Both the position numbers and the translations under genes were made by a program. From Branchiostoma floridae (taxonomy: Eukaryota > Chordata > Leptocardii > Amphioxiformes > Branchiostomatidae): a stretch of DNA of 62,500 bases. The stretch spans positions 15,141,699 to 15,204,198 of the forward strand of contig NC_049993.1 in NCBI RefSeq assembly GCF_000003815.2, in the 5' to 3' direction. The notes beneath the pieces were generated by a model that did no database searches, had not been told where the DNA came from, and saw nothing but the letters and a program-made list of their open reading frames with translations. This document shows, one piece after another, positions 23,400 through 35,839 of the stretch (position 1 is its first letter; every line of letters begins with the position of its first letter).

Positions 23400-24460
23400 C
23401 ACAAAAGATCATTTGGGCAGGAAGTCAGAGGTCACTACAAAGAATGTGCATGGTGTTTCAGAGCTGATCTAAATGATTTCAGGGTTGGAACTTGTTTAAT
23501 AATATATCAGCAGGTAGTGAGTTATAGTGTTAAGCACCTCTGTAGACAAATGTACGTTGTCCTGTTGCAGTTTTAAAAAAGGGTTTATATAGGAGTTATG
23601 CTGATACCGACGTCATCGTTTTAAGTGATTTAGTGGTTATAAAATCCAAGTCCTCTGCATGACAAAATAATCATGGTTATAGATAAAGGATGACCACTGT
23701 GATAACGAGGTACACCGGATAAATAGGTACACCGGATAACAGTCACCATCCCTACAACATTAGCTTCCAGCTCAGAACATCCCCACGAAAGAAAATCTGT
23801 TAGTAAATTTCGAGGATGGCATTTGTATTGGTTTTCGCCAGAATTCTCTCGCGAGAATTTAGACTAGTTCATTCCCTATGACGAAGATGTGCTGTTAGAC
23901 ATCAAAAATTTGGGAGGTATGTACCTTACCTTTACAAAACAGTCATTGATTGTAGAAAAAAATAAAGTTTTTTTTCCAACCTCGGCGATGGCCAGCACAC
24001 CGAAAGTAGCAGAATACACATCTTTCAGTTTGATCGCAAACACGCCTTCAGTGCCGTATATAGGCATTTGCAGATTTTTTGTCGTTTCTGGCGTTAAGAT
24101 CGCAATTGTTGGTCGTTTTGCTTTGATAAACTATAGTAAAAACGATGCAAGAAGAGCGCTTTAAATTTGGAGTATGTTGAGGACGTTATCCATAAAATGT
24201 ACTTGCTGTGGCCTGATAAATACCCAAACTACTGTACCGGCTATTCCATTTCATTCGTTATGTACATATTTCTTTCCTCCAGACAGGAAACAATCATAGT
24301 TGTTCCGGTCATTTGCCAACAGGTCACCAGACGGGAAATGACTATTTTATTAGTCTGTTGAAAGCAACAATGGCTAATATCTTAAAACAACTCTGATGTG
24401 GCAGATGAAAATGGAGAAAATTTCTAAAAACTAGAGAGCAGCTAAGCCATCGTGCCCCTT
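23400..24460. other. Spacer, no gene seen
   Basis: Includes a dispersed repeat fragment at about 24285-24365 (TTGTTCCGGTCATTTGCCAA) that recurs at 26868-26940. Short open frames show no recognisable features. Confidence 0.5.
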
Positions 24461-24462
24461 AA

Positions 24463-24826
24463 GGCCATGTTAATTTAATTATATGTATGACATTCTCTGG
24501 CAACCGCAAAACTGATGGAAGCGTCCGAATAAAAAAAAAGTTTGGCTAAGAAAGCGTTGCCTTTATTAATAATCTTAGTGTTGAGGAAGGTCAAAAAATG
24601 GCATGACACGCGATTATAGATCCTTGACTTTAGATTTGACGTCGACATTCTATGATGTCATTAAACTTACGATACATTTTTTTTTGCAATCTACGACAGT
24701 TATTTGCTCATTTTGCACCTGCTTTGTATGATTTATAGTATGGTGCAAATTTTTTTTCTCTTCCGAAACGGTTGAAAATTAATGCGCGCGTAAAATTGTT
24801 ATCCATAAAATCAAATCAATATAACC
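24463..24826. mobile_element. Inverted-repeat element, relative of 5895-7618
   Basis: Left end GGCCATGTTAATTTAATTAT; the right end carries ATCCATAAAATCAAATCAAT inverted to it. Internal similarity to 6790-7590 includes GGCATTCTATGACATT-like and TTTGCTCATTTTGC-like segments. No coding capacity. Confidence 0.7.
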
Positions 24827-24928
24827 CTCTTAATAATAACAGCCGTATTACTTGCCATTTCATAAAGAACGTTTTAAATATGTGCAGAAAAATTGTTTTT
24901 CTAAAGTAACTAGGACGCTGCACTTTTT

Positions 24929-25090
24929 ACTCTCCAAGCAGAGGTTGAGTCGCAGAGATATAGCATATAGTAGTCGGAAAAATTACATTGGCGCTTCTCT
25001 TACAGAAACAAGGAGTAAGAGGAGCGCCAGTGTAATTTTTCCGACTACTATGTACTATATCTCCGCGACTCAACCTCTGCTTGGAGGGTA
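24929..25090. mobile_element. Hairpin MITE with 9 bp target duplication
   Basis: About 75 bp arms, nearly perfect, start CTCCAAGCAGAGGTTGAGTC. They are separated by a short loop and flanked by the direct repeat GCACTTTTT at 24920-24928 and 25091-25099. Nine-base target duplications are typical of Mutator-like elements. No coding capacity. Confidence 0.8.
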
Positions 25091-25099
25091 GCACTTTTT

Positions 25100-28000
25100 C
25101 ATATTAGGCTAATGAGACATGTCTATTGCAGGCACATTGACCAGTAGCGTGCGGTATACCGAACAATTACTGGTGCTAACGTCATCATTCCAAACGATAT
25201 CTCGGCACCCCAAAATCAAATCATTTGCTATAAATGCAGGCATCATTATTGCAATACTGGATTGTTAAAATCAAGAATGTTTCCAAAAGTGAGCGGCTCC
25301 CAGCTAATAACTCCTTCACAGAAAAGGCAAAGTGAGCCAAAATGCCGTCTGAATGAAAATTTCTATGTGTACTAGTATTCTTGGATCTTCATAATGGATT
25401 TTAGACATTCTCAGGTCATTCCAGATATTTGTGCCCATTCCTTTGGCCAGGTAGAATATTATGCCATGCTTCAAAATTTTGAGGAGAATTTGAACTGGAA
25501 AAATATTGAGCTTTAGGTAAAGTGTATTCTAACTGCAGTAAGACCCCCTTTTTTTTATGTCATTCCATCATTATTCGAAACAGTCTGACCTCATTCGGTG
25601 GTGAGCCAAAATGGCAAGCCACCTCAAATCGTGTATGTGAAAGAATGTGGCAACAAAGATCTGGCACAAATATATGGAATACAGTGAGTATTTCTTAAAT
25701 GCACTACGAATGCCGGGAAATGCTACAAATGATTTCTATTCGGACAGCATTCACGCTCATTAAACGTGTGGAGGGTACATGAAGTCAATCTTTAAATCCC
25801 ATCCGATTGTGATGATAATATTGCAAATTATTCATTTCGGTTAGCCAACTATCGGGGCATTAAGGACAACCCTATCCCATAACTTAAAACTACCCTTTCC
25901 GAAAAAAAATGGTTGAACATGAAAATGTCAAAATGTTGTCTTTGTCTATTGTTACTTAATTCATTATTGCGTTGTACAACTTGATTTCGTTCTTTTTCTT
26001 TTCTTTTTGTTTTCCGAATAAATAAGTTAAGAAGGAACTTATCTATTCAGAAAATCACATAAGAGTAAAGTGTAAATAGAGTAAATAATTTTATCAAACT
26101 AGAGCTCGAGATGCTAAAATGGCAAACGGTACCGGTATATATTGAAATCAGGCTAGAGCAAATGAAGAATGTTAAGAGATATCTAATCGCATAAACAGGG
26201 TAAAAGGTTTACTTGACATAGAAAGCATGCAACATTTTGAATCATCCCAATAGATAAGTTCGGGGATTCGATTACGACGTCGTTTAAACCGTTATAGGGA
26301 AACGCGCAAAAGAGGTCTTAGTTTTTCTTTGCCCTTAAAAAAGTCTCCATCACTTATTCAGGACCTTTCTATTATGTCCCAATGCTGATGTGATTATGAA
26401 CAGACTATGTTTTCTTTCACTCCGAACTCGTTACAGCCATAATACGCCTGCCAATAAGTAAAAATGCCCCTTACAAGTGATATAAAATATGAAATTGTAG
26501 ACCGAAGTAGTCGGAAAATTTACTGCGATAGCTTTAAAAACATAGCTATTGACACAAAGTCAACGGAATATTTTACTTACCTTCCAATTTGACTATTTTT
26601 CCTGTCTATGATGTGCAAAACGAGCAAGTTGATTCAAAGATGCCACCGTACCCGTGTACACTTTCTGACAACCTTGTAGACAAACCGTTACTTCTCAACT
26701 ATTCTGTTTATTCCGTCAGTTACTGTTTTATAATCAAAATCTATTTCTGTATACGTTTACCTGATTAGTCAAAGTGCTCAGGCCCTAACCAATCATTGGG
26801 AAGCTTGGAAAGGGGCAGTTCAACTTTAGATGATTTTTTATTCATATTTTTGAGGCACAATTATTATTGTTCCGGCCCTTTGGCAAAAAGCTAACCAGAC
26901 GGGAAACAACTGATTGATTAGTCTGGGGTTGCATAAAGCAAGTAATTTGCAACAGCGACACATTAAAAAAGCAACACGTGCACCATAGGTTATATGTTTT
27001 GGTATGGGCTGAACTTATAGCCGTGATTTCCTGATATTTGTATCAAATGAGGTAGATAAAATGGCGAAAAGGTCTAAGAACTAAGACATGGCGCTACGTT
27101 TAGCAATGACTCATTGTAGTTTATTGAGGAGGAAATTAATTTTGCAGACAAATTAATTTCCTAGTCCTAGTTTTTTTGTAACAAGGACGCTACACCTACT
27201 CACAGTAAAGAAGTTGCTATTACTATTTGTGGGTCGACGTCATTCTGTAGCAATTTGCCCATGTATAAACTTACACTTTTGAATAGCAGAATGTTCCAAA
27301 AAGGGGCAATGTCTCTGTATTCCAAGGGTGTCAAGTCTTCAAAGTTTGGGGGTACCTTCCTAAATGTCTGATTGTCACTCAACTGCTGTCGTTAGCTTTT
27401 GGATCCACCATTTTACGTTAACTTAATTTCAAACTTTATGCTTAAGTGGCCAAATCTCTTTATCCCAAGTTAAGATAGTCATCAAACTTGTTTTTATCTA
27501 CCTATATGTTTTATCCCAAATATCGTTACCGAGAAAGTGCTGACAAATTCACATACGGCGCAATGCATTAGAATCAGGCCTATATGGGGGTACTTGGATT
27601 TAGAAACTTAAGGCTAAGAAAAATTGTCGAAAAAACAAATGAGGTAACTTTGCGAAAAGACTTGTGAATGTATCCCAAATATACCATGTATTAGAAAATA
27701 ATACTTGCTTCTGGTGCGGAATATAACCATACATTTTTTTTGTTAGTATTCTACATTTTGTTTTAATTGAAACATGTTATGGTGACACATATTGAGATAA
27801 TTTACATATTCATGCTAGATAATTGTGGACCAGTGGATTTCTCAAACTAAGAAAAAAAGGAAAACGAAACATTGGCGTGTTTCTATTTATTACAACATTA
27901 CCATTAGTACCTTCAATGTAATACAAAAAGTATAGAAGTGAGTGAGTGCCATAAGTCATTATCAAATCCAATTTAACCATACATTTCTCCGTCAACATTA

Positions 28001-28310
28001 AAAAATACTCATCAATTCATTCCCTTTGTTTTGAAAATATTGAAAACAAAAATTGTTCTGCGTTATGATGTCCTGCAAACACTGTATTTCTCAGCTAGCT
28101 CTTGAGGTAAACATCTGTGAACAAATAAAGCATAAAAAAATTACATTCATTCTGAGTATTCTATAAACCATTATTCAATATTTATAGACTTGTTTTGTTG
28201 GTTTCAATAAGAACTTTGTCTCATAGCGTTAACAAAGCGCTGTTAATAAATCTCATTAATACAACTGAAACCAGTGGCAATAAAGAAAATCTATAATATT
28301 AAAGAGGAAA
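25100..28310. other. AT-rich intergenic sequence
   Basis: No gene recognised. It contains the dispersed repeat fragment at 26868-26940 noted above. Short frames (for example 27200-27382 and 27810-27998) lack splice context or domains. Confidence 0.5.
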
Positions 28311-28315
28311 ACTAT

Positions 28316-28321
28316 TTTATT
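28316..28321 (-). promoter_or_regulatory. Polyadenylation signal of the small secreted-protein gene
   Basis: AATAAA on the minus strand 21 bases beyond the stop codon at 28342, which supports 28342-28520 as a terminal exon. Confidence 0.55.
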
Positions 28322-28341
28322 TTGTGTGGTAATTTACATGT

Positions 28342-28520
28342 TTAGAATAAGACAGCACGTATAGAAAGCAGTCTCCATAATCTTGTCACAGTAGACAAAA
28401 TCTTACTTCGGCCCCCGAGTTTCATCTCGTGAAGCTCCCCTGCAGCTGGCTCCTCATTCGTCTCTGCAATTACCTGCAAGAGCGGCTTGGCCAACTCAGC
28501 AATGTCCTTTCGCTCTTCTT
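28342..28520 (-). CDS. Secreted-protein gene exon 2
   Basis: Acceptor TTCTTCCATTACTGTAG, then EEERKDIAELAKPLLQ and on to VIAETNEEPAAGELHEMK, ending in a basic, hydrophobic tail and a TAA stop. Codon use and the clean frame contrast with the surrounding AT-rich DNA. Confidence 0.6.
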
Positions 28521-29167
28521 CTACAGTAATGGAAGAAAATAATATATAAATGTTGCGTAGTCGAGTGGGGTAGGGGGTGTTGCCAACGGATTTCTACGGT
28601 CATTAGTTTTATTCATATTTGTATTTATTGTTTTGTTTGGGGAAGTACTTGTACTGTGAAGCCATCAACTTATCCATTTGGTTTCTACTGTGAATAAAAT
28701 GCGATATCCATGTAACATAATAAAGGGTTTTATGCCCCGCCCCGAGGTGTATATGGTGAGATAATCCCTGGTCAGGTGCGATAACCACCGAATAAACCAC
28801 CGAGTGAGCGAATGAACTGTACAGTTTTTTCCATGACTGTCCCCTGTATAATGGTGCGGTCCAAAAAGTGGTCGGTTTTTCTAATACTTGACCACTTTTG
28901 ACGTTACGGTCTGATAACCCATAGGAAATGGGGGCCTCCGATTGGCCAACTCCGTCTGGCTATATGATGATATCAATTAAACACGGTCACCACCTTAACT
29001 CCCATATTTCTGAATATACAGCTGACAGTGTTAGAGTATGGTTTTAACGTACCGCTTAGGGCCCTCTTCCTAGCCGATCGCCTGCTTAACTTCCGGGTCT
29101 CTGAGTTGTCAATAATGGTTGTCACAACAAGTAGGGCAACGATCAGCATACACGTAGACAACTTCAT
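28342..29167 (-). CDS. Small secreted prohormone-like protein, 2 exons
   Basis: Joining 29167-29053 and 28520-28342 gives 294 nt, or 97 residues, with matching phase 1. Residues 1-20 are a signal peptide (MKLSTCMLIVALLVVTT). A basic cluster follows (RKLSRR at 25-30, RKR at 33-35) as at prohormone convertase sites. Next comes an acidic, helix-prone segment (ALSEEERKDIAELAKPLLQ) and then KLGGR at 72-76, which resembles an amidation and cleavage signal. The mature part has no cysteine. A polyadenylation signal lies 21 bases after the stop. A polypyrimidine-CAG acceptor directly upstream of the ATG suggests a 5' untranslated exon. I do not recognise the family; a neuropeptide or antimicrobial precursor are both possible. 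A GTAAGA at 28406 could instead end the last exon early. Confidence 0.6.
29053..29167 (-). CDS. Secreted-protein gene exon 1
   Basis: ATG at 29167, signal peptide and dibasic sites, ending AAGCG before a GTACGT donor (phase 1). The upstream TTTTTTTCCATACAG looks like an acceptor for a 5' untranslated exon. Confidence 0.6.
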
Positions 29168-29199
29168 AGTGTCGTATAATCAGCTGTATGGAAAAAAAT

Positions 29200-29860
29200 C
29201 CCGTAATGTTAATCTTTTAGGTTTTTTTTTGGGGGGGGGGGGGTCACTCCAGCATTCCCAAATCTGCTGGATGTAGATGGTGCAGGGCTCGAAATACTTT
29301 TTTCTACCAGGTAAAATTGAAAATTATCAGACAAATTTCACCTGCACCACTCTGAATATAGAAATATTGATCATAGTAAAATTGTTCAGGAACCATTGCT
29401 TTTTTTTGATACCTTATAGGTGGTAAAAGTCAAAGGAGCTAATGACAATCCGTGTACACCTACATGATAGGAAACTCATGTGTAAAACCCAGTACATGGA
29501 CTAGTGCAGGTTAGATGCAGGTAGACACCAGAAATACCTGCACAGCTCTAATTTCACCTGCACTAACCTGCATATGCAGGTGGTATTTCGAGCCCTGTGG
29601 TGGTTAAATCTGTGAAACGTTTATTTAGTCAAGTAACTATGTAGTCAACAATATTTCGTACGGATATGCACAGGGCATTAAAGCATATAGACACGAAAAT
29701 GCATCTATTGGTGAGAAAATTCAAATCATTATACCCCTGACCATTTCGTGCCTAACGAAAATCTTTTAGCGTGTTATATCACGTATGACCTACATAAAAC
29801 ACAGAACAACAACACAGATTATAAAAGACGAGAGATGTCGGTTTTTGTTTGTTTGTTACA
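29200..29860. other. Spacer with poly-G and a CCTGCA-rich repeat
   Basis: Contains a poly-T/poly-G tract near 29221-29242 and an imperfect inverted repeat at about 29280-29600 (GCAGGGCTCGAAATAC and GTATTTCGAGCCCTG, with TGCAGGT motifs). This looks like a short foldback element. No gene. Confidence 0.5.
29282..29597. mobile_element. Short inverted-repeat element (CAGGGCTCGAAATA ends)
   Basis: The left end CAGGGCTCGAAATACTTTTT and the right end GGTATTTCGAGCCCTG are complementary over about 14 bases. CACCTGCA / TGCAGGT motifs lie further in. It spans about 315 bp and has no open frame. Confidence 0.6.
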
Positions 29861-29867
29861 ATGCAGT

Positions 29868-30165
29868 TCTGGATTGGAACTAGGGTAGGATTGACGCGGT
29901 TCTGGATTGGAACTAGGTAGGGTTTGAACAATTTTTGGATTGGAACTAGGTAGGGTTTGAACTATTCTGGATTGGAACTAGGGTAGGGTTTGAACGATTT
30001 TGGGATTGGAACTAGGGTGGGGTTTGAACAATTTTTAAATTGGAACTAGGGTAGGATTGACGCGGTTCTGGATTGGAACTACGGTGGGGTTTGAGCAATT
30101 TTTAAATTGGAGCTAGGGTAGGGTACGCGCAGTTCTGGATTGGAACTAAGGTAGGACCAAACCCT
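29868..30165. repeat. Minisatellite, ~36 bp unit
   Basis: About nine copies built on GGATTGGAACTAGGGTAGG, alternating between variants ending in TTTGAACAATTTT and in TTGACGCGGTTC. Non-coding. Confidence 0.9.
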
Positions 30166-30239
30166 GATTTGTACCTCTTCCACCCCCCTCTACCTTTATT
30201 TTTTTGAACATCCCAATGTTAGTGCAGACAACAACAGTT

Positions 30240-31130
30240 ACCTTGTATAGTTGCAGTAAAGACTGATGATACTGTTGCACAATGGTTGGATCGGGGAGAC
30301 TAAAACGTGATATATAACGTTACGCCTTCTGGAACAAGTTAAACTGTAATTTTCAACACATAAATTAGACTTACCAAAATTTTCAACCGAACCGTGCTCC
30401 AGTCTTTGCCAAGGAATGAACGATCCACGGCAGTATACTCCGTGTTTATGTAAATGAGCTGTTCTGGTATTTTGTTGCAAAACCGGTAAAACTGCCTAAC
30501 AAGGCATCAGCATAACTGCTCAGTTGTGGTGGCTGAATATAAAACACAAACAAGTGAGGCGGTTGTAGTGTGCCCATTGTATGTATGTGTATGTTTAAGG
30601 GGTTCATCCCGGTGTGAGTGGTTCAAACCCTATTTACAGTCCAATGTCCGCACCTAGCTGGGACAATTACTGTCATATTGAGGTCACCTGAGTGGCGCCG
30701 AATGTCAGCTTGCTCCGGCCCCTTGTGATTTAGCCCCGCCTATTGTAAGCTCCTCCTCCTAACGTATAATATAAGCTGAAAGAATACTTACATGTTCTGA
30801 CAACAGCCATCAAACGTATTTGCAAAAATTCTATACGGCTTGTCTGTAAATAAACTCCCTTCCTATTTCAGAGCAATTGCTTTTTTATTGGTCCTCTAGG
30901 CTCGAAACGACTAGATGGCAATGAGTAACTGATAGCTATAACTATAGAACTGCGAAAAACTTCAAGATTAAAAAAGGTCATATTCATACCCGATCGAGTA
31001 ATCATGCGGTCTTTCCTTTCCAAGTTAGTCCTAAATTGGCTAGAAATGACATGAAATCACACCAAGAAAAGGTTGTCAATGGTTCAAAGTCTTGTTTCTA
31101 TTTCACCATGGTCTCTCATTGTGGCGTTCG
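30240..31130. other. Spacer with SINE-like remnants
   Basis: At about 30595-30760, GGTGTGAGTGGTTCAAACCC and CTCCGGCCCCTTGTGATT resemble the downstream part of the SINE at 35840-36170. No gene recognised. Confidence 0.4.
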
Positions 31131-31136
31131 GGGTCT

Positions 31137-31545
31137 CATTTTTACCTTTACCTACCTTTACCTAGTCCCATCCTCATGTCTGAGGGTCGGGGACTATGGT
31201 AGCATCCAGTATCAGCCTCCTCCACTCCCTTCTGTCTCTGGCTCTGTGGGCGCACTCAGCCAGTGGCATGCCCATCCACTCCCGGATGTCATCGCCCCAC
31301 CTCCTTCGTGGTCTCCCGCGGCTCCTCCTTCCGTTGATGGACCCTTGTAGTATGTGGGTGCTGATGTTGCCTGCTCTCGTGACGTGACCAAAGTATTGGA
31401 GTTTTCTTCTTTTCATGATGTTCATCAGTGTCCTGTCTACTCCCAGCTGTTCTAACACAGAGTCATTTGTGCGAGGGGAAACCAATCTCTCTCTTAGACC
31501 CATTCCCCCTCTGCCATGGCAATCGTTTTTGACAGACATATTTTA
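31137..31545 (-). pseudogene. 3' end of a non-LTR retrotransposon (5'-truncated)
   Basis: A 121-codon frame ends with the motif series KLQYFGHVTRAG, RSRGRPRRRWGDDI and REWRRLI. This is the typical C-terminal region of LINE reverse-transcriptase polyproteins, downstream of the catalytic domain. The stop is followed by GGTAAAGGTAGGTAAAGGTA, a short tandem tail as found at LINE 3' ends. The reverse-transcriptase domain is missing, so this is a dead 5'-truncated insertion. Confidence 0.8.
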
Positions 31546-31744
31546 CCAAATTTTGGTGCATCGGGTTGGGCTACAAAAGGGAAATTATGACCTGCGTTAA
31601 TACAGTCACGCTTTAGGGGCCCAACTAACTTGAAAGGGAATATCAAAGAGTGACCACGTGCACTGGAAGAGCACAGACTGGACATCTATAAAGCAACCCT
31701 GTTAGGAAGTGACGAGGCTAGTGTACTCCACTTTGTGTTTACCA

Positions 31745-32430
31745 ATGACTAGGGGTGGGTACCGGTACAGAAGATTCAGGTCCAGTTCCGGTTCAGGTCC
31801 AAAGGATCAGGTCCAGGCCCGGACCTGAATCTGGGCCTGATTCAGTATGACTCATACCAATGACGTCATATGTAGTTTAGCTATCCGCCATCTTGGATTA
31901 TCAACCTTAAATTTTTCAAGATACATTTTTTCCAACATATAACGCTCAAACCCCTTGAAAATGGATTAAAGACGTTCACATGAATGTTTTCTGTAAGAAA
32001 ATACCAAGTAATGATGAAATTTGAGTGAAAATAAGCTTGTTATACTTTAAATCATGATATTGTCAGCCATCTTGGATTTTGATTAATTACGCCATCTCAT
32101 TAGCATAATTTATCAATATTTAATTATAAATGTTCAACTAAGATGTGTTAGATATTAAAGATATATCAAAAGATGTTTAGTTTAGCAAGAAAATCTTAAA
32201 ATCCTATTGTTTAAACCAATATTTGTGATTTTTGTAAAATTTGCCTTTCAGAACCCCGTTGCCTTGGCAACACGAAAAATCAGAAACCTACCCATTTTTT
32301 TAAAAATTGTTGTTAACAATATTCTAGGAAAACTGACCAAGTTTGGTTGTTCTAGCGCAAGCCGTTTGGGAGCTATAGGAGGTCACAGTTGGCGCGGGCA
32401 CTTTTAGACCCCCCCAGCCTGGATAGGGTT
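31745..32430. mobile_element. Nonautonomous element related to 53690-54585
   Basis: From about 31870 the sequence runs parallel to 54040-54585: shared CCATCTTGGATT, TTAGCATAATTTAT, TTGGCAACACGAAAAA and CAATATTCTAGGAAAACT. It ends with CCAGCCTGGATAGGGTTAAT, which is the inverted form of the left end of the 53690 copy. The first part (31745-31850) is a separate GGTCCAGGCCCGGACCTG-type repeat also seen near 7290 and 4740. Confidence 0.6.
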
Positions 32431-32861
32431 AATAAGTGTAGTTCATTTTATTTCGTTTTCTATCACATCCTTTATTTCATCGCTTTCACGACATTTCGGT
32501 ACAGACTAAAACATCTGTATATACTTAGTTGAGAAGTAGAGCTAAAACTTAAAGTAAACACTAGGAAAAGTATTATTGTTATTTTTACTTTCAAAAGACG
32601 TAAGGTGCTCCATTCACATTGACAGCGTTTTTATGAATTGTCTTTGTATCCATTATATCTTCTTTGTCCTTTTAGAAATGCATCACTGTTTTTGTAACTT
32701 CTCCCAACTATTATAATACAAGATGTGACACTAAACATAAAATAAAGTTGAAATCACGAAGCAACTCATTTACAACAAAATGTATATATCGCTAAGTTTA
32801 CGAAATGTTTTTATTCAGAAAAAAATTGTTACATGGATATGACTAACGGATGTTCATTAAA

Positions 32862-33247
32862 TCATATCGATTTGATGATATAGATGACATCCGCACGCGC
32901 ATGGATTTTTGACCTGTTCTAAAAAAATAAAAAGTTTTCAACCATTCTTTAAATCGCACAAAGCATGCATTAGAATTAGAAAAAAATATATGCGGTTGAT
33001 TGCAAAAATAAACATTGGAAACCCGACAATAATTTCATAGAACATTGCAAGGTCAAAGAAGATGTGAAAGAACAAAAATGAGAAATCTTTTGTTTGGTAT
33101 ATATAGTGTATTATGTGTGTTTAGTCATTTGTTCAACCCTCCTGAACACTTTGATTTCATAGTGGAGGCAACTTTCTTTTTATTCGCACGCTCGCATCAG
33201 TTTTAAGGCTCCCAAAGGATGTCATCCATACAATCAAATTAACATGA
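32862..33247. mobile_element. Inverted-repeat element, relative of 5895-7618
   Basis: Left end ATTTGATGATATAGATGACATCC and right end GGATGTCATCCATACAATCA are inverted over about 27 bp. About 385 bp long, AT-rich and non-coding. Confidence 0.7.
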
Positions 33248-33259
33248 CGTAAGATAAAA

Positions 33260-35790
33260 ATATTAGGTCAATTACTAAATCAAGTATTGTAAAAGCCACG
33301 CGAAACTTTAAGATAAACGTCATTTCAAACACTTGTTACTACTTAACCGAGCTTTAATCAATTATAAAATCACCAATAGACTACGTCTCTACTAAAATCA
33401 CAAACCCACTCATTACTGTTGCTTACTGTATAGAGGGGTCATAGTTGAAAAAAAAAACATGAACTGCCATGGGTGCCACTATGTGAATAGTTTTGACATA
33501 GGGTGCAATATATGTGCTTGTGGGTGCTTATGAGATAATTAGTCCACTTGGTGCGGGTGCGGGTTAATTCCTGCTTGCCAAATAGTTAACCAGGAAAATT
33601 TTCAATGGTGAAAGCAGTAAGACACAAATATTCTGTCCAAGGATATTTCCACACACAGAAGGACCATAGCATGTACACAGTGTGCTTTGACATTAAGTGG
33701 AGCCTTATTACGTGTACGTATGTTTTTATATAGTAAACGCAATGGGAAAACACTGTCATTTTTTTGTAGCCGAAATGTATTCATGAAGCTGTACATGTAA
33801 ATGTCCTAATGTATGTAAATGTTCTTCCTTTTAATTAAATAAAAAGCTTTAGAAAATTTCAGAAAAAAAACTCATTATGCAGATCGTTGGACAGATCACT
33901 AACCATTCCATCCTAAGAAGTCAAACTCTACTATTGTAAAGGTGTAAACGTAGAGTAATATGAGAGATATGTGTACATATAATACATGATTTGGAAAAAA
34001 AATATGAACATAAAAGTTGTAGTGTTTGTAAAGGCAATTTGAATCAAAGGTTAACTCTAACATCGTGGCATTTTGATGCTAGTTATTGAATCTACTGGAC
34101 AAAGTAAGAAACGTATACAAGAGGAATTAAAAAAGCAATCTACATCAGAGCGTTACAACCATCGCTCAACACTGACCAGGGTAATCTTCTGGCAGATTTA
34201 CCGGTGCTATGAGATAGTGTCAAAGCTGGCCAAGGAGTAGACTCTCTATAACATCCGGTTTGCCTTAAGCGGCAATAAATGATATTTACATCTATACATA
34301 CGTAAATTGACAACTGTTGTGGGTGTTTTACACTCATTTGCGTTTGATACCGCATTGTATATGTAAATGCTTTACGTTTTTGACAGCATCTGAACTGTGA
34401 GCAGCGACACTTGCCCTGCAGTACAGTCAGAATTGTTCTGAAGAATGTGACAGACGGTCACCGAAACGTTGGTGAGAATAAAGCAATGGTTGTGTAAAAA
34501 GGATTATCTTCATTCAGTAATTAATCAAGATTTCGAAAGCTAGTAAGCTACTGTACATGACTGTTTTGATACTATGATGGTTTTGATAATGACAACTAAT
34601 CTGTACAATCCAAAGTCTCACTGCCCATGTAATTTCAATGCTATACCCCTCCACCACTCAAAAATAAGATTTTCTTTCTTATTGATTATACACAGCCATA
34701 TGTGCTTAGATATCACAATTTTTTCTGGATGTTCGATTTTTTCATAAAATATGTATAGTTTGCAAAACCGTAGGTTAATCTTTTCAATTCATCCTTCCAA
34801 ATGATGGGATTTTATATTTAATTCATAAGTTCATGATTTAAACTACACAGGCATAGGGACTTCTACAGATCGACAAAAGTAAATGCTACAATTCCAACGT
34901 AGCGATCGAGCTCTATAACTTCGTCATCTAACGTCTATATCCGAAGAAAATAAGTTTTTTTTTCAATACTGTAATTCTAAAAATGCAGCTGTTAATAAGT
35001 AAAATACGTTGTAAATAGAAAAAAGGTTTAAAATCTGCTGCTAATATACTAGTAGTCGAATGTCAAATTCAATTAAAAACAGATGAGAATGTGAAAATAA
35101 GAACAAAAATAGAAGATATATTTTTTGGAATATGATAATATGTATTTATCAATTATTAAGCCTTCATTACCTCTCTGATTTTATAATGAAGCCAACTCCT
35201 TTGCCAAACATTTGTTTTGTTTCGCACGCTCGCATCGGTTTTGGGGTGTAATGTTACGGCTACTGTGCTCTTGTGTCCTTAGTCAAGTAGTTAGCGACCT
35301 TGCCTCTAAAACTAGAACCCTTATAAGTTCATTTCCGGGTGTGTGGCGAACTGGACATGCACTAGAGAGTCACAGTCCTTAAGACGGGACGTTAAGCCGT
35401 GGTCTACCTTGGTCTTGTGCTGCTTGTCGAAAATGGGAATTTTTCCGTCAAAAAAAAACCCTGCAAATACATAGCGACTGTCTTCTCTGTCACGATCAGT
35501 GGAAGAATACTTCTCCATTGAGCTAAACTGGTTAGAGAATACTTTTAATGCACGACTTTCTTTAGTTCACTCAGGTGTGAAAATGGGCACCTGACCACGA
35601 ATTGGGAGCTATAAGGAAGGCGGTGGAAGGAATATATTGGGCTTTGACTTCTGTTACCGTGAACGAGATACAGTAGATACCCCCCCCCCCCCCTCACAAC
35701 CTCAGCAACGGCTAAAAGACAACCTCACCACCTCTTTGCTTCTCTATCTGTTCTTTGTATATTACACCGTCAAAATAAGGCACTAACTTT
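33260..35790. other. AT-rich spacer with repeat remnants
   Basis: No gene. It contains a retroelement-like segment at 34436-34490 (CACCGAAACGTTGGTGAGAA), a MITE end at about 35195-35245 and a decayed SINE-like segment at 35270-35530 (GACGGGACGTTAAGCCGTGG). Confidence 0.5.
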
Positions 35791-35839
35791 TGTGCAGTGC
35801 CACATTATGTTCGTTTATCCTAAAGGAAATAAAGATGAA

